Shown here: piece by piece, positions 50,399-63,271 of the stretch
Layout of the letters: every line of letters starts with the position of its first letter
Position numbering within the stretch: position 1 is the first letter of the stretch
Assembly (NCBI GenBank): GCA_019914945.1
Contig: CM034101.1
Coordinates: 15,697,188 to 15,761,187, forward strand
Reading direction: 5' to 3'
DNA: 64,000 bases
Source of the DNA: Typha latifolia
Lineage: Eukaryota > Streptophyta > Magnoliopsida > Poales > Typhaceae
Translations under genes and position numbers: made by a program
The notes under the pieces: generated by a model
Databases searched by the model: none
The model's input: the letters and a program-made list of their open reading frames with translations, nothing else
What the model was told of the DNA's origin: nothing

Positions 50399-51752
50399 AT
50401 GGAAGAACTCATCTCCCACTCTTCCTCCTGCTCTCCTTCTCCTCCTCCTTTCTTCTCATTCCCTTCCACTCCAACGCCGCCGCCATCTGACCTACAACAC
50501 CGCCTCCAGTGCCTTCTCAGCTCCCGCCCCGAGTGGTGGGCGTACGCCATCTTCTGGCGCCCTTCTTCCAACGACGTCGACTCCTCGGGCCGCGCGCTCC
50601 TCTCTTGGGGTTGCGGCCACTTTCGCGGCTCTCGGGATGCTGACGCGCCGATTCTCGAGAGGTCTAAATTTATCATCTTCGATCTTCCAAACATTTAAGT
50701 TTACAGACTTTATGTATTCCGAGCTCTCGCGCTAAAAGCATTATATTTCCAACAGGATGCTGCCTCGGGGCGGGCCCAAGGACTTGGACCAAGTTGACCA
50801 CGTCATCGACGGCTGCGGCGTCACCGACGTCGAGTGGTTCTACGTCGTGTCCCTGAGCCGGTCATTCCCGACAGGGGACATGGCGGTCGTACCCACGAGT
50901 GCGTTCGGGACGATGACGCCTGTCTGGCTCGCGGGCACGCAAGCCTTGCAGGCAAGCGGTTGCTCGCGCGCCCGCGAGGCTCAGATGCACGGTCTCGAGA
51001 CTCTGGTTTGCATTCCGACCACCGAGGGCGTGCTCGAACTCGGGTCGTCCGACCTGATCCCCGAGAACTGGAACCTGATCCAACAAGCAAGGGCAGTCCT
51101 CGCCCCGTCGGGCCTCCCAACAGCAAGAAAAGAACTCTTCTCCTCGTCACTCGACTCCGAGCACTCCGACTCGGACGCCGGCCGGATCAAGAAGCGCCGT
51201 AAGAAAGCGGGAGGGAGCCGAGACGTGCCGGTGAACCACGTCGAGGCCGAGCGGCAGCGGCGGGAGAAGCTGAACCATCGGTTCTACGCGCTCCGATCGG
51301 TGGTCCCGAACGTGTCGAGGATGGACAAGGCGTCGTTGCTCGCCGACGCCGTGTCCTACATCAAGGAGCTCAAAGCCAGAGTGGCGGAGTTGGAGGAGGA
51401 GGTCAAGAAAGGCAAGAAAGGAAACACAGTGTGGAATGCTACAACAACTACTACTACTATTAGTACTAGTCATACTTCCTCAGTCGACGAAGAGAAAGGA
51501 GATGTGGTATTAGAATTAGACGTTAGGGAGGTGGGTGCCGAGGAGGCAATGATAAGGTTGCACTCTGAGAACTTGGCTCATGCGACGGCGAGGCTGATGG
51601 CTGCGTTGAGAGAGCTGGAGGTGAAAGTGCAAAGCGCAAGCATGACAAGCTTGAAGGAAGTAATGGTGCAAGATGTGTTAGTGTTGCTGCCCAAGGAGTT
51701 GCAAGGTGAGGATGGACTCAAGGCTGCTCTGTTTCCAAGACTCGAGGATTAG
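50399..51752 (+). CDS. bHLH transcription factor, MYC2-like (subgroup III)
   Basis: A nuclear DNA-binding factor of 419 residues. Exon 1 is 50399-50661 and exon 2 is 50756-51752, joined as ER|MLPRGG. I chose the ATG of MEELISHSS; an open frame extends further up but without an ATG. The N-terminal MYC_N domain is present: LQHRLQCLLSSRPEWWAYAIFW, then DVEWFYVVSLSRSF, VWLAGTQALQASGCSRAREA, HGLETLVCIPTTEGVLELGS and ENWNLIQQA. The bHLH domain (about 248-300) reads NHVEAERQRREKLNHRFYAL, then VVPNVSRMDKASLLADAVSY. It has His249, Glu253 and Arg257 for E-box/G-box binding. An ACT-like C-terminus follows. MYC2-type factors act in jasmonate signalling. At 419 residues it is shorter than MYC2 (over 600) and has an intron where MYC2-like genes usually have none, so it may be a related regulator such as the JAM type. 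Confidence 0.9.
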
Positions 51753-51968
51753 TCAATTTAGAGATAAGAAGGGAAGAAGAGTTAACTAAAGCTGCTCTTT
51801 GATTAAAATTTCTTAGGAATAAGTAGGTAGTGAGTTTAAATGATCGCTTGTTGGTGTCCTGCTTGTAGAGATCAAAGTTAATTAGCATGTAATAAAAGCT
51901 GGGAGAAATGTTATTGTCTGTCACACTTGGTGATCAAAGCAAAAACACAACTTAATCCGAATTTTTAT
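51753..51968. other. Convergent 3' ends of bHLH and GDSL genes
   Basis: Only 216 bp separate the two stop codons, so the 3'UTRs of these convergent genes probably lie close together or overlap. Confidence 0.7.
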
Positions 51969-53493
51969 TTATAATTCATATTCATATAATTTACGGATAT
52001 TGATAGGAGAAGCGATGCTTGCATCGCCATCAAGTAGTTTGTTCGCAACGATGACATTAGTAGCCTCTGTTGGATGGAATGCATCCCAAAAGATGTACTC
52101 ACTACGATCTTGGCAGAGAACAGAGCTCGAGTTGGCATCATCTCCTCTAAAGCAAAGAAATGGAGGGAAGCTGCCACCGCAACAGGGATCATTTGCATTT
52201 CCAAACCCTGAAAATTTTGACTTTTATAATCATATAATTTGCTTAATTAACACCAATGTTCACAATTAGGAGAAGCAAGAGGAGAAAATTGAAAATTTTA
52301 CCGTATCGATGATAATTTGTTATTACTTCTGTTACGATGTCAAAGGAGTTTGCGTGAATAAACACGCTTTCTGGTCCAAACTCCTCGTTTAGCTTGTTAA
52401 TCCTCCTGCTTAGTTTCATATTGTAGCCTTTGACTATTCTATTCGCGACCGGATAGCAACCTTTTAGTACCAAGTAAAGAGCACGAACATATGGAATACA
52501 CCCAAGAGGTCCTACGTCCACAACGACGAATTTCCTGGCTCCTAGTTCATGTAGATGCTTAACATAGAAATCAAATAATAAAAGATCAATGTCATCAGAA
52601 GTAAAATAAAATTTAAATCACAGAGCTAGGCAAGTCCTCGAGAGAATTCCTACCTTAAGATGTAAAGTTAAGTTGGAGATCATGAGATCTTGAAGAATAA
52701 ATGGATTCAACTTGTCTCTTCCAAGGAAAGGTATGGAGGGCTCAAGCAAGTCCAAGATGTCATTTGACCCAGCTGTTATGGAGAAGACTGCTCTCTTCAA
52801 GAACTCAATTGTAGCATTCTCGCCCATCAATTCGATCATTTGAGCTCTGGTCTCTTCGAAGTACTTGATCTGCTGGCTTAGAGATACTCTCCCAAGCTAC
52901 TCAAGAATCACTTGCAATTAGAAGGACAGCAATTGCCAAGAACCATGATGAGATCGAGATATATAGCATAAGTAAATCCACATCAATTACGTACAAATAA
53001 AGAACCGGTCTCGTCCAAGATACCGGAAGAACCAGAAGCGTAGTTAATCCCAGTTAGTGTCATGTTAGCACTAGCATCTGGAGCTAAGTAAGGTGGAGGA
53101 AAGGACCTATCCCCTAAAGCTTGACCTGAGAGCTTAGAACATCAAAGATTGGTTACTGGCATTCCGATATAACCCAACATTTTGAAAGATCATCTCGATA
53201 AATATACTACCTATGATGTCCGAAATTGTTCTGCCATTAGTGAATCTCCCGGTCGGCCGGCCACCGGAAGGTGCGAAATCGATCCCGTAAGGTGGCGAGT
53301 TTGCTTTGGAGAGGGTGAAGATGTAGTCATTGTTCCCTGCATCTACAAGAGAGTCTCCAAATACGAAGGTAGCGTAAGGGAGTGATGAAGGCAGCTGAAG
53401 AGAGAACACCATTAATACAATCAGCAAATGAGAAGGGGATAAAGATTCAAACATGGCCATCTGATGGATGTGGGAACCGATCGAGTAGAGCAT
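51969..53493 (-). CDS. GDSL-type esterase/lipase (SGNH hydrolase)
   Basis: A secreted hydrolase of acyl esters; plant members act on cuticle, wall or defence lipids. Five exons on the minus strand: 53493-53211, 53125-52995, 52896-52654, 52557-52302 and 52207-51969. The protein has 383 residues from the first ATG, or 372 from the second ATG (MAMFES...). The second gives a cleaner signal peptide (SHLLIVLMVFSLQLPSSLPY), so it may be the true start. Block I is FVFGDSLVDAGNND with nucleophile Ser48. Oxyanion residues lie in block II (TGINYASGSSGIL) and block III (TAGSNDIL). Block V FWDAFHPTEATN carries catalytic Asp and His. GPLGCIPYVRAL is a plant GDSL hallmark. Five exons is the usual structure. 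The precise substrate cannot be told. Confidence 0.95.
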
Positions 53494-54660
53494 TCGCTTG
53501 ACTACTCTGGTTTTATATCATCGTGGATTTGGTAGAATTAGTACACAGACGTACTTGGCCGGTGCATGCTGGTTGCATGAGCTATGAAGGGAAGTTGCTC
53601 ATCTTGACAAGGTCATGTTGTTGAACGGTTCCAGGAGGGCTGGAGAAAGTACACAGCTTGAGGTCTTCCAATGTGAACATAAGAGCTTAAACAGAGCATC
53701 TTCAAATTATATTAGAAAAGTACAGATGTTAAGTGATCAAAATTTTGACCTTGTTCCATGTAGGGTTATCAAAATAATCAAAGCCAGCTCGATCAAGTTT
53801 TTTTTAAATGAGTCAAATTTAATTTATTAAATTAGACTCTCTTTCAAATTGAGCTTGAGCACTCAATTTATATTTATTAATTATATATATATATATATAT
53901 CATAAATAATAAATACATTTCCGTACATGGTTAATTCCCTTTTTATTAAATGTAGACCACCTAAGATTTGATTCAAGATTGATGCTTGATTCGAATAATT
54001 CAAGTTTGAATTATGTTTTAATTGGAATAGGCTTGAATCAGCTCATGAAACGCTGGAAACAAGCTCAAATTGAATCTAATCAGTTCAAACTTAATACTTT
54101 AATTCAAGCTTGGAACTAATTTCAACCATGCTAGAACACAGCTGGGCTCGATTACATCACTAATTCTATATAACCTCTCTACAAGGTGATTAGCTAATTA
54201 ATAACTCTGGTCAAATTAAAATATGGGGATATATTACCACATTATAGTATTCTGTATGTGTACTCCTCGGCCAAACCAGTGATACTAGATATAGATACAT
54301 ATAATGTCAGAAGTAATCTCAAAAAGGAAGCGGTTATATCCATTGCTTCTATACTCAAGTATTTCCATTTCCTTCCCAACAACGTGTAAAGCACGTGCCT
54401 CCACTGTTGGCTAGGCAAGTGTTAGCCCAGGGAGTTCAACAACTACCTACTCCTTTTCACCCTGTCAAACAAAAGATTTTATTGTACTCATCAGTTGATA
54501 TCTTTTTCCCCACTTCTCTAACGAAGCTTATTTCTTATATAGCCTAAGTCTTCTCTTCCCGACCCTCCCCCCAATTGCCTTCCACTAGTTGGTTGTATGG
54601 TGGGTTACAATAAACACCCACTCACTTGGAGATCAGCATCATCAATAACCAAACATTACA
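53494..54660. other. Divergent intergenic region: GDSL and BODYGUARD promoters
   Basis: Shared upstream region of two divergently transcribed genes. It contains an (AT)n run near 53885, an AT-rich stretch with many AAGCTT/CAAG words (53770-54130) like a degenerate repeat, a CACGTG near 54391 and a TATA-like CTTATATAGCC near 54534 for the plus-strand gene. Confidence 0.55.
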
Positions 54661-56014
54661 ATGGGAGTGAGATCGGGGTTTGTGTTCACAGGAAGAGTAG
54701 TAAACGATGTCATAAGCTTCATAGTGTTCACATTCCTGGACCTCTCGGATGCGCTGCTGTGCTTTGTATACAAGCTTGTGGATTATGTAATTGAGTCCGA
54801 GTGGAAGCCGTGCTACTGCTCGTCGTCGTCGCCCTCCTTCTCCCCTAAGGACGTGATAACCAACGGCGGGAAGATCCTCGTGTCGGAGAACGGCGGGTCG
54901 TCGAAGGTGGTCTCTCTCTCTTCTAGCAATAAACTTCACCTGGAGGAGATCTCCGATACGCTCTACTCGCGACCTTCTCTCGTCTCCGACCTCTCGCGCT
55001 CTGCCGTCGACGGCCTTCGCAAGCTCAAGCTATTTCGCTATCGGTTGACCACGACGACGACGTTTACGATCAACTCCACCATTGTTCAAATGCTCCATGG
55101 GAAAATTCATGGCCACGGGAGCAGCCCACCATCCCCTCGCTGGTCTGACTGTGGCTGTAAAGCCTGCAATTCCAGCTCTCCAGAAACCCTCTTTGTTCGA
55201 GCCCAATGTCCAAAAGGTAATTCCGCTGTACAAAATGAGATATTCGCATGCAGTCTTATTCACATTTCTTAAAAGATTTGATCTTTTTACTAGACGGAAG
55301 AGCTACGGAGGAGGACGTGTTGTTCATCCACGGGTTTATTTCGTCATCGCAGTTTTGGACGGAAACGGTGTTCCCGAACCTGAGCGAGGAGGCGAAGGCG
55401 CGGCATCGGCTATTCGCGGTGGACTTGCTAGGCTTCGGCCGGAGCCCCAAGCCGAACGATTCGTTGTACACACTTAGGGAGCATGTAGAGATGATCGAAC
55501 GGTCCGTGTTGGAGCAGTACAAGGTGAAATCCTTCCACATCGTTGCGCATTCACTTGGAACTATCCTTGCTCTCGCTCTCGCCGTCAAGTATCCCGCCGC
55601 CGTCAAGTCCCTCACCCTTCTCGCACCGGTAAAGAGTTAAACCATTTATTTATATATACATATTAATTAATGCAAAATGTCTGATTCTTATTCTTATTTA
55701 TTTTTTAGCCGTATTTTCCGGTGGCGAAGGGGGAGTGCGGGACGCAGTATGTGCTGCGGAAGGTGGCGCCGAGAAGGGTGTGGCCGGTGATCGCTCTGGG
55801 TGCCTCCGTGGCGTGCTGGTATGAGCACTTGGGGAGGACGGTGTGTTTGGTGTTATGCAAGCACCACCGGATCTGGGAGCTCGCCTTCAAGTTGGTCACC
55901 TTCAACAGGTCGTTAATTATATATAAGACCATCATCTCATATTTACTTATTTATTCGAAACAAAAATCTCACTAAAAAGAAACATATTAATCCGTCGACG
56001 TTAACGTTAATGTC

Positions 56015-56100
<86 letters not shown>

Positions 56101-56792
56101 CAATACATATATCAGGAGCAAAATGTTCCATTTCTTTAACTCTACGTGCGATCTCGGCAAGAGTCAAAGGATTGGTCGATCTGGTCGCACCAACTAATGA
56201 CCTAATTAACGCAAAGGAAGTTATAGAACTCAAACCGGAGAAATAACGTATAGCCAGCGAGACCTAGTAGAGTCCTTGTCCTAACTCCTAATAAGAGATC
56301 TTTTGGCTGGTGATCTACCAGGAGTATACCAACAAAGGGTTGTTCAACAGTCTTGCATGTCCACCAAAGAGGGTGCCAACCAGACTTTTCTTTTTTGCAA
56401 TTATCTAAAGTATAGCAGATTGAAATAATTAATGATAAATTTTCTAATATGCATTCTTAAATGACAGGGTTAGAACATATTTGATGGATGGCTTCTTCTG
56501 CCATACACACAATGCATCATGGCATACACTCCATAACATCATCTGTGGTAGCGCTGGGAAGATTGATCACTACCTTGACATTGTGCGAGACCAGCTTAAG
56601 TGTGATGTCACAGTGTACCACGGAAGGGATGACGACCTCCTCCCCATCCATTGCAGCTACGCCGTCGGATCTAAAATCCCTCGAGCACGTGTCAAGATCG
56701 TAGACAACAAGGACCATGTCACCATCCTCGTTGGTCGCCAAAAGGCATTCGCTAGAGAGCTCGAGAAGATCTGGAAGAGCACAAATTGCTGA
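54661..56792 (+). CDS. BDG-like: BODYGUARD-like alpha/beta hydrolase (cuticle formation)
   Basis: BODYGUARD proteins are epidermal extracellular hydrolases needed for a normal cuticle. Four exons (54661-55216, 55294-55628, 55709-55908, 56468-56792) encode 471 residues, as in the Arabidopsis protein. The N-terminus has a membrane anchor (VVNDVISFIVFTFLDLSDAL) followed by the family signature SEWKPCYC. EEISDTLYSRPSL and PRWSDCGCKAC are also specific to BODYGUARDs. The hydrolase core has the oxyanion turn VLFIHGFISSS, DLLGFGRSPKPNDSLYTL and the nucleophile elbow VAHSLGTIL (Ser272). GTQYVLRKVAPRRVWP, FFCHTHNASWHTLHNII, the acid region HGRDDDLLP and the histidine in NKDHVTILVGR (His447) follow. 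Intron 3 holds an 81-base TC tract. Its divergent neighbour is a GDSL lipase, another family linked to cuticle lipids. Confidence 0.95.
56017..56097 (+). repeat. (TC)n microsatellite in BODYGUARD intron 3
   Basis: About 40 uninterrupted CT units, the longest pure simple repeat in the window. Confidence 0.97.
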
Positions 56793-57504
56793 GGTGTGAT
56801 AAAAGAAAAGGAAAATAATAATTAATGCACAAGGAATGTAAGAGAAGAACAAATTATGGAACAATGCGAAGGTTGGGCCATTTTTATTTTCATTTTGTTT
56901 TCGTTTTTCAAATTTTATAATTTGAACATAAACTTGACAATTACCTACAGCTGTGTCTATGTTTGATGTCGTTGTTAATGTTATCATTCTTCTCCTGTAA
57001 GACCTTCTTAAGAATAATAAAGAATCATCTTCTTAAGGACTATTTTAATCATTAATAATATTATAGAAGATGTTACGGCAATTTTTAGGATATGGTATAG
57101 CCATGCCGATGGCACGAAGCCGGGTAGAAAAATTATATTTGAAACCTGGAACGTTTGAATATGATCTAATTTCATATTAATTTTGAGAAAAAAAAATTAA
57201 GGGGCATAATTCAGATACAGTGGACATACCGGGTCCAAAACCGATCCGATATATCACCGTATTGCCAACCGACAAACCGAGCGGTCCGATTAAAAATTCG
57301 AAATCACGACGTAGTACTGACGGATCCGATCCCGAGATCGATTCCCCCCCTCCCCCCTCTCCCCTCCTCGCGTAAGGGCGTCGTCTCCGTCTTGTAGAAC
57401 AACTTAAGCTGGCCAGGTGGATCTTGAAGCGCTTGTTCCGGGCCAGAGCAGATCGGCGTAGGCCCGCCTCCGGCAACCTAGGGCTACCCCTGGCCTCCAC
57501 CAAC
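56793..57504. other. Intergenic: BODYGUARD 3' flank and PAT promoter
   Basis: AT-rich first half, then a GC-rich stretch from about 57240 that should be the leader and promoter of the palmitoyltransferase gene. An open frame in phase with the gene runs upstream of its ATG from 57424 but has no ATG. Confidence 0.6.
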
Positions 57505-60500
57505 ATGGATTGCTGCCGCCGCGCCAATCCCTTTCTCCTCTGCTCCAGCCTCAAGGTCCTTGGCTACGCCATGGTCTTCCTCGTCGCGGCCATTGCCGCC
57601 GCCTCCTACTACGCCGTCGTCATCGTCGCCTGGGGCCCGCGCCTCTTCAGCGGCGGCCTCGTTTCCGTCCTCGCCTTCGCCATCGTCATCGTCTTCCACA
57701 TCCTGGTACCGGGGATTTTATTTGCTTTAATCCAAATTGCTACCTTTGGTTTCGGCATGGATCTAGAGAGTCTAGATCTCCGAAGTCTACGATTGTATTA
57801 TCTCTTACTAAAAGATGGGGAAGAAGTTGTATTTTTGAGCCTTTCCCTTCACCCGGCCATCTTATGAAAACAAAAACGAGAATAAAAATGAAGACCCTTC
57901 AATCGTAAAATCTACACATCATATCCCATATATGGGTGGTGATTTGGATCCTTTTCAAGTCTTGTTAAATGTCAGTGTTGTATAATAATCTCTAGTGATG
58001 CTAATGTACAGGACGATTAAACTTTTTTTGTACTTCTTACAAATAATTCTCGAAACTAATGCTTTTGTGCAAATCGATTTAATTGTTAAGATTGTGAAGC
58101 CTTCTATAATTTCTGGAGCTTTAAATGGTAGTAAACCCTAAGGCCCTTTGGTTGGTAAGAAAAATATGAAAGTTTCTCTATCCTTCATGTTAATCATCTT
58201 GTATTTTTAATAGTAAATTTCCTTAATGGCTTCAAAATATATATATTTATCTTGTAGTTGTCATTGTTAACTAGACTATGTTTGATTCAGGTTTGTTTCG
58301 AATTCTTCAGGGATATTGTTTCTTCTGCAGCTTGCTCTGATAATATGGACGTACTTAATGGTACTCTTTCGTGATCCTGGATCTGTTCCTGAAAACTGGA
58401 GATCTAATGTTGAAGAGGGGAGTCCCGGAAATGCCAGTTCTACCACTTTTGCTAGTTATGTTGCTATTGAAACCGGGGATCCTGCATTGCCCACTTCAAA
58501 TGAGCTTGAAAGAAGACCAGCTATAAGATATTGTACGCGATGTCAAAACAACAAACCCCCACGTTGCCACCATTGTTCTATCTGTAAGCTAGCACCCTGC
58601 TGTCACCTGAACTAAATTCTTGTGCAATGAATCTTGTTCTTAGTACTCTAACTGTGCAATTCTATTATAACTGACTTCTTGAATGATAGGTTTCCTTTAT
58701 CCACATCATGTCTTGGAGATATACTTGAATCCTTCGTAAGCTCTAGTTCCCATAGTACAGGGAGTGGTTTCTCTGGCTGAATAAGCATCAATTGTCAGTG
58801 GAATTACATTATTTGTAAATGCAGTTTTGTTTGCTCTGTTGATCAGTTCTTTTAGTGCTAAAATAGAAATCAGATATCACAGTATCATAGTACATAAATT
58901 AGTAAGATTCATTTAATCATATAAAACGAGCTTGATCATTCAACTAGCAAGCAGTTGGAATCAACAGGGAAATCATAAAATGGTTGTAGTAACTTGTAAC
59001 CATGTTGGTGCAAAAAGTCTTGGACAGAGGTGATTACGATAAGTAACCATGATACGTCTTTTAATATCTATGTTCTTTTGTTGAGGGTAACTCATGGAAA
59101 ATATGTATCATACAACCACATTTTTTATCTGAAATATATAAAACAACAATTATTTGCCAAGAAGGTAATCTTCTAGGTGTCTACGTCTCTGTACTTGATT
59201 TTTCATTTATTTTTATCTTTAGTCTGTTATCTGCTGCAAACTTATACATACCTTGTGTGGTAGTCCTGTTTAGTTTCATATTTTCCTTCCATCTTACTTT
59301 GCAGGTGAGAGATGTGTGCTTAAGATGGATCATCATTGTGTATGGGTTGTCAATTGCGTAGGAGCACGAAACTATAAGTTCTTTCTTCTTTTTCTGGTAC
59401 TTTGTAACCCCAATCCGCTAGCCTATCAACTCAGATAGTTCCTTTGGTTCCTTGATTTTGATCATTACTTGTCTTCATGTACTAGCAACAAGTTCTTGAG
59501 ATTAGAATCAGAATTTGCAAGTTTTGGGATGATCTGAAAGCATTGTGCTTTAACACTAAGAAAGTAACCCAGAGTATAACTAATTTTCATTTGTCTTTAC
59601 ATAAAAGTTTGACATATCTTAGACTATCATTGTCGCTTGTGTACTGAACCAAATCTTGATCTGTGGTATGTCCTTCATTTGTTTGACTTGTTAGGATTGA
59701 AAGGTAAAGGCCTAAAGGGGTTGAGGTTTATATCATAGGGTTTTGGGCTTCTGGACCCATCCATAATGCCCAATAAAAAGCGTACCAGGAAAAGTCATTT
59801 GAAGTTTTTGAATACATATTGACTATGAGACTTGTTAGATTATTTGTCAAGGCCAGCCTGTTGTGCCTAGGATTTGCCTTAGGAATTTTCAAACTTATTT
59901 TAACCTTTGTCTTGTCCCGGTGTGGAATCAATAAGAAGGAAAACCAAGGGATATCTAAATCTTTATTTCTTGGTTGGTATGTCTGGCCTGCTTATGGCAA
60001 TTAAACTCAATATTTGATTATTTTCCTTCTTTTAGGTGTTGTACATATTAGCTGTTAGACAATGTAGAACATCTACTTGTGAATTGCTTGCTGGCTTGCT
60101 GCTAACATTTTTGATGATTTTTAATAGATTTCAGCCTGTCTCATTCTTCTGAATGTAAATGAGAAACTGACTTTTTTGTGTTCAGCTGTATACTTTCCTT
60201 GAGACAGTGTTGGACACTCTTGCATTGCTTCCACATTTTGTCCAGTTCTTTGGAGATGCAAGAAGACATTCTGTCTCACCTGGCAATCTTGCTATTACAT
60301 TTCTTGCTTTTGGTGAGCCTTATCGTAAAATTGTCAATATTTTATCCTTAAAAGTATTTGCAACAGCATAACTTCAGCCGGCATTTCTTTGGTGCAGTTC
60401 TTAATTTAGCTTTTGCCCTAAGCCTTCTCTGTTTCCTGGTTATGCATACGTCACTTGTGTTGAGTAATACAACTTCTATAGAGGTAATAATTATACATGA

Positions 60501-61459
60501 AATTTATCATCATTACGTGTTTCCGTTTATCAGCTGTTTTGAAGCTATACTGTATTAAATTCTTTCTGAGTTTCTGCTCTCTCTTCCTTAATAATAAATG
60601 AAACCTATTTTAGGTTTACGAGAAGAAGAAAAGAGTGCCATGGAAGTATGATGTGGGGAGGAGGAGGAACTTTGAACAGGTAATATTTTCTAAGACCTCA
60701 TTTTTTGTCAATTTGGCTTACACTTCTTTTCTAAATTTTTTTTATGAGTTAATTGCACTTTATCTCTTATGGTTTGGTTTAATTCTATAAAACTCATGCA
60801 CTTTTAACTTAAGCATTTACTTCCTCTGTAATCTTAACTAAAGTGCAACCGTTATTTTCTTTTTTTATTATATTGGTTCAAATATAGGTTGAATTTGAAG
60901 ATTTTCATTATAGAAAAAGTTGCAGAGGATTATATAGGCTTAACACATTTAAAATAATACCGATTGAATTTTAGATGACATAAATATGATAAAAACATAC
61001 ATATATTTAATATATTTATTATATCTTATTATTTTAAATACGATCAATATTATTTTTTATGTGTTGAAAAACTTATCTAATCCTATACAATTCTAATGGA
61101 GATCTTTAAAGTCGATCTCCGGTTTAATCAAATATAATGAAAAAAGTAATAATTACACTTTACTCAATACTACAAGGGTTAAGTACTTAAGTTAAAAGTT
61201 ATATATGAGTTTTGTGAAATTAAGCCAAATTATAAAGAGGTAAAATGCAATTTTCTTTGTTTATATATATGCTCATCTTTTTAGAAAAGTGAGACTTGAC
61301 CCAGTTATATTTATTCAGGAATGTTTTATTTGTGTTGTTCAGGTATTTGGCACGAAAAAGCTGCTATGGTTTCTACCATTGTTCTCTGCCGATGATTTAG
61401 AAAATTTGCCTGCACTTCAAGGCCTAGATTTCCCTACTCGATCAGATGTTGAGGTATGA
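57505..61459 (+). CDS. DHHC-type protein S-acyltransferase (PAT)
   Basis: An integral membrane enzyme that attaches palmitate to cysteines of target proteins, usually on Golgi, vacuole or plasma membrane. Seven exons: 57505-57705, 58331-58583, 59305-59396, 60186-60312, 60398-60483, 60614-60679 and 61343-61459, total 313 residues. Two N-terminal membrane helices ([35 protein letters not shown]) are followed by [20 protein letters not shown] with the DPG motif. The Cys-rich domain runs [20 protein letters not shown] then [19 protein letters not shown], with catalytic Cys163 in DHHC. Two more helices lie in exons 4 and 5. NTTSIEVYEKKK holds a slightly degenerate TTxE motif (TSIE). The tail motif NFEQVFG is shared with the Arabidopsis PAT13/14 group. 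The stop directly after DVEV overlaps a GT, so a further 3' exon is possible but not needed. Confidence 0.94.
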
Positions 61460-63237
61460 GGTATGGTTCATTCCAATCCATCTCCAATGCCTAACTGGTT
61501 GTCAATGGGTTTGTGTGTGTTCAAATGAATCCAATTGGATTTAGATTAATAGTATGTTATATGATTTGTTGTCTCTATAGAACCATTTGATTGTATTTGG
61601 GGAAACTACTAATAGAAGTTCAATATGCTTTTCTTTCTGTGCATTATATTTCATGGATCATCAAAACTGAATAAGTGGAAAAAAAAAAATTCAACTTATC
61701 TTACATCACCAATTTCAAAGAACGTGAATTAGATTGCTATAATGTTCTTGCCGTGGAGATCTCTTTGTTGATAATTTACCAGTTGGACTTCTCAGAAGGT
61801 GCTACTTTCAGGATAATCCCATGCATTTTTAGTTTTTACCACCATTTTGCACTCTCTGTTTTATATATTTGCAATTCTCTCCATAAACTAGATAATTGTA
61901 TGCAATGTCCTACTGAGGAAGGCCACAAAAAGCAAGCTGCCTTACAAGCAGATCATTATCATGAAAGGCTTCCGACCAAAATACGAATTAAGGTATGCTT
62001 GGATGCTCTTCTGGTGACAGTAATTGAAACTGAAAGGAGCAGAACAAGATACAGCCGGAGATGAGATACTACAGCATATCATTTTATGAATATATTCACT
62101 CGGTAAAAGAGTGAAACCAGATCAAGTTAAGCTCCATTGAATCGTGCTTGCACCTAGGGAGCTCGAAACATTTGATTTCTCTGCCTGAAAGAGTGCGACC
62201 GCAATCCTGCGCTTCTCTTCCCTGGACATTTTAGACGTTCTTCGCTTTCTGCATTCCAGTTTCAGCAATGGTGCATGTGGAGTTCCATCTCTACTCCTTC
62301 AAGGACAAAAAGCCATTCATGGAGTTCAAGAGGGAAGGAGCAAAGGTATAACAGTGAGCAAAGAAGGCACCTGGCGAATTCCACCAACTTCTTAGGTTTT
62401 GGGGTGGAGAAGTCGAAGTGTAACTGTTGAGCCACAAGTGCCTGAACAGAATACGCGCAGCAGTATTGAAGAAGGGCGAACAGGAAATATGATATAAACT
62501 ATTGAAGACGACGAGTTAGGGGGGGATCGATCTCACGGCACTGCGGAATGTCTTGGATACAGTAAGTAATGGCTTGAGTTCCTCATGGCTCAGTTTGCAC
62601 AGGATTTGGACCTTTCACGTGCCCAACAAAGATAAGAGGAAAAATATTAGGAAGATGAATAAATTTTAACGACAAGGGAGGGATTTGCTTACCAAAGCGT
62701 CCAAAGGAAGGCAGTCGATGGGGAGCATGAGAAGTTGCAGAGAAGGTGAGGCAAATCCATGCTCTGGTATGAGAGGGAAGGTTGGTTCCAATAAGACTTG
62801 ATATTTGAATTATCTTAACCGCTAACACTCATCTTCTAGATCAAACAGCAACCTAAGGCTAAGATCAGTTTGATGCTTACCAATCATCTGTACCACCCTG
62901 GCATGTTTGGTTGTATGAAAAAAAAAAACATTTGTTTTGGCTTGGCTTGGCTCAAGTCAACAATGCCGTGGCTCAAAAGATCAGTTCCTTTTTTATAAAT
63001 AAATAATAATAATAATAATAAAAAGATCAGCCCTGCGGTGTTGGGTTGTAGTGGCTTGGAACAGTTCGATACGGGCTCAACTATAGGAGCGTTAGGCCCA
63101 ATTGTCTAGTCCATCATTTTTTATTCTTTGATGCCTAGGTGGCTTCATATCAAGGGATAATTGGCTCTCTGTCCGAATTAGTTTGATGCTTTAGTTTCTC
63201 ACTTTTGTTTAGAGAACAAAAAGAAAAGTAAAAAGTA

Positions 63238-63271
<34 letters not shown>

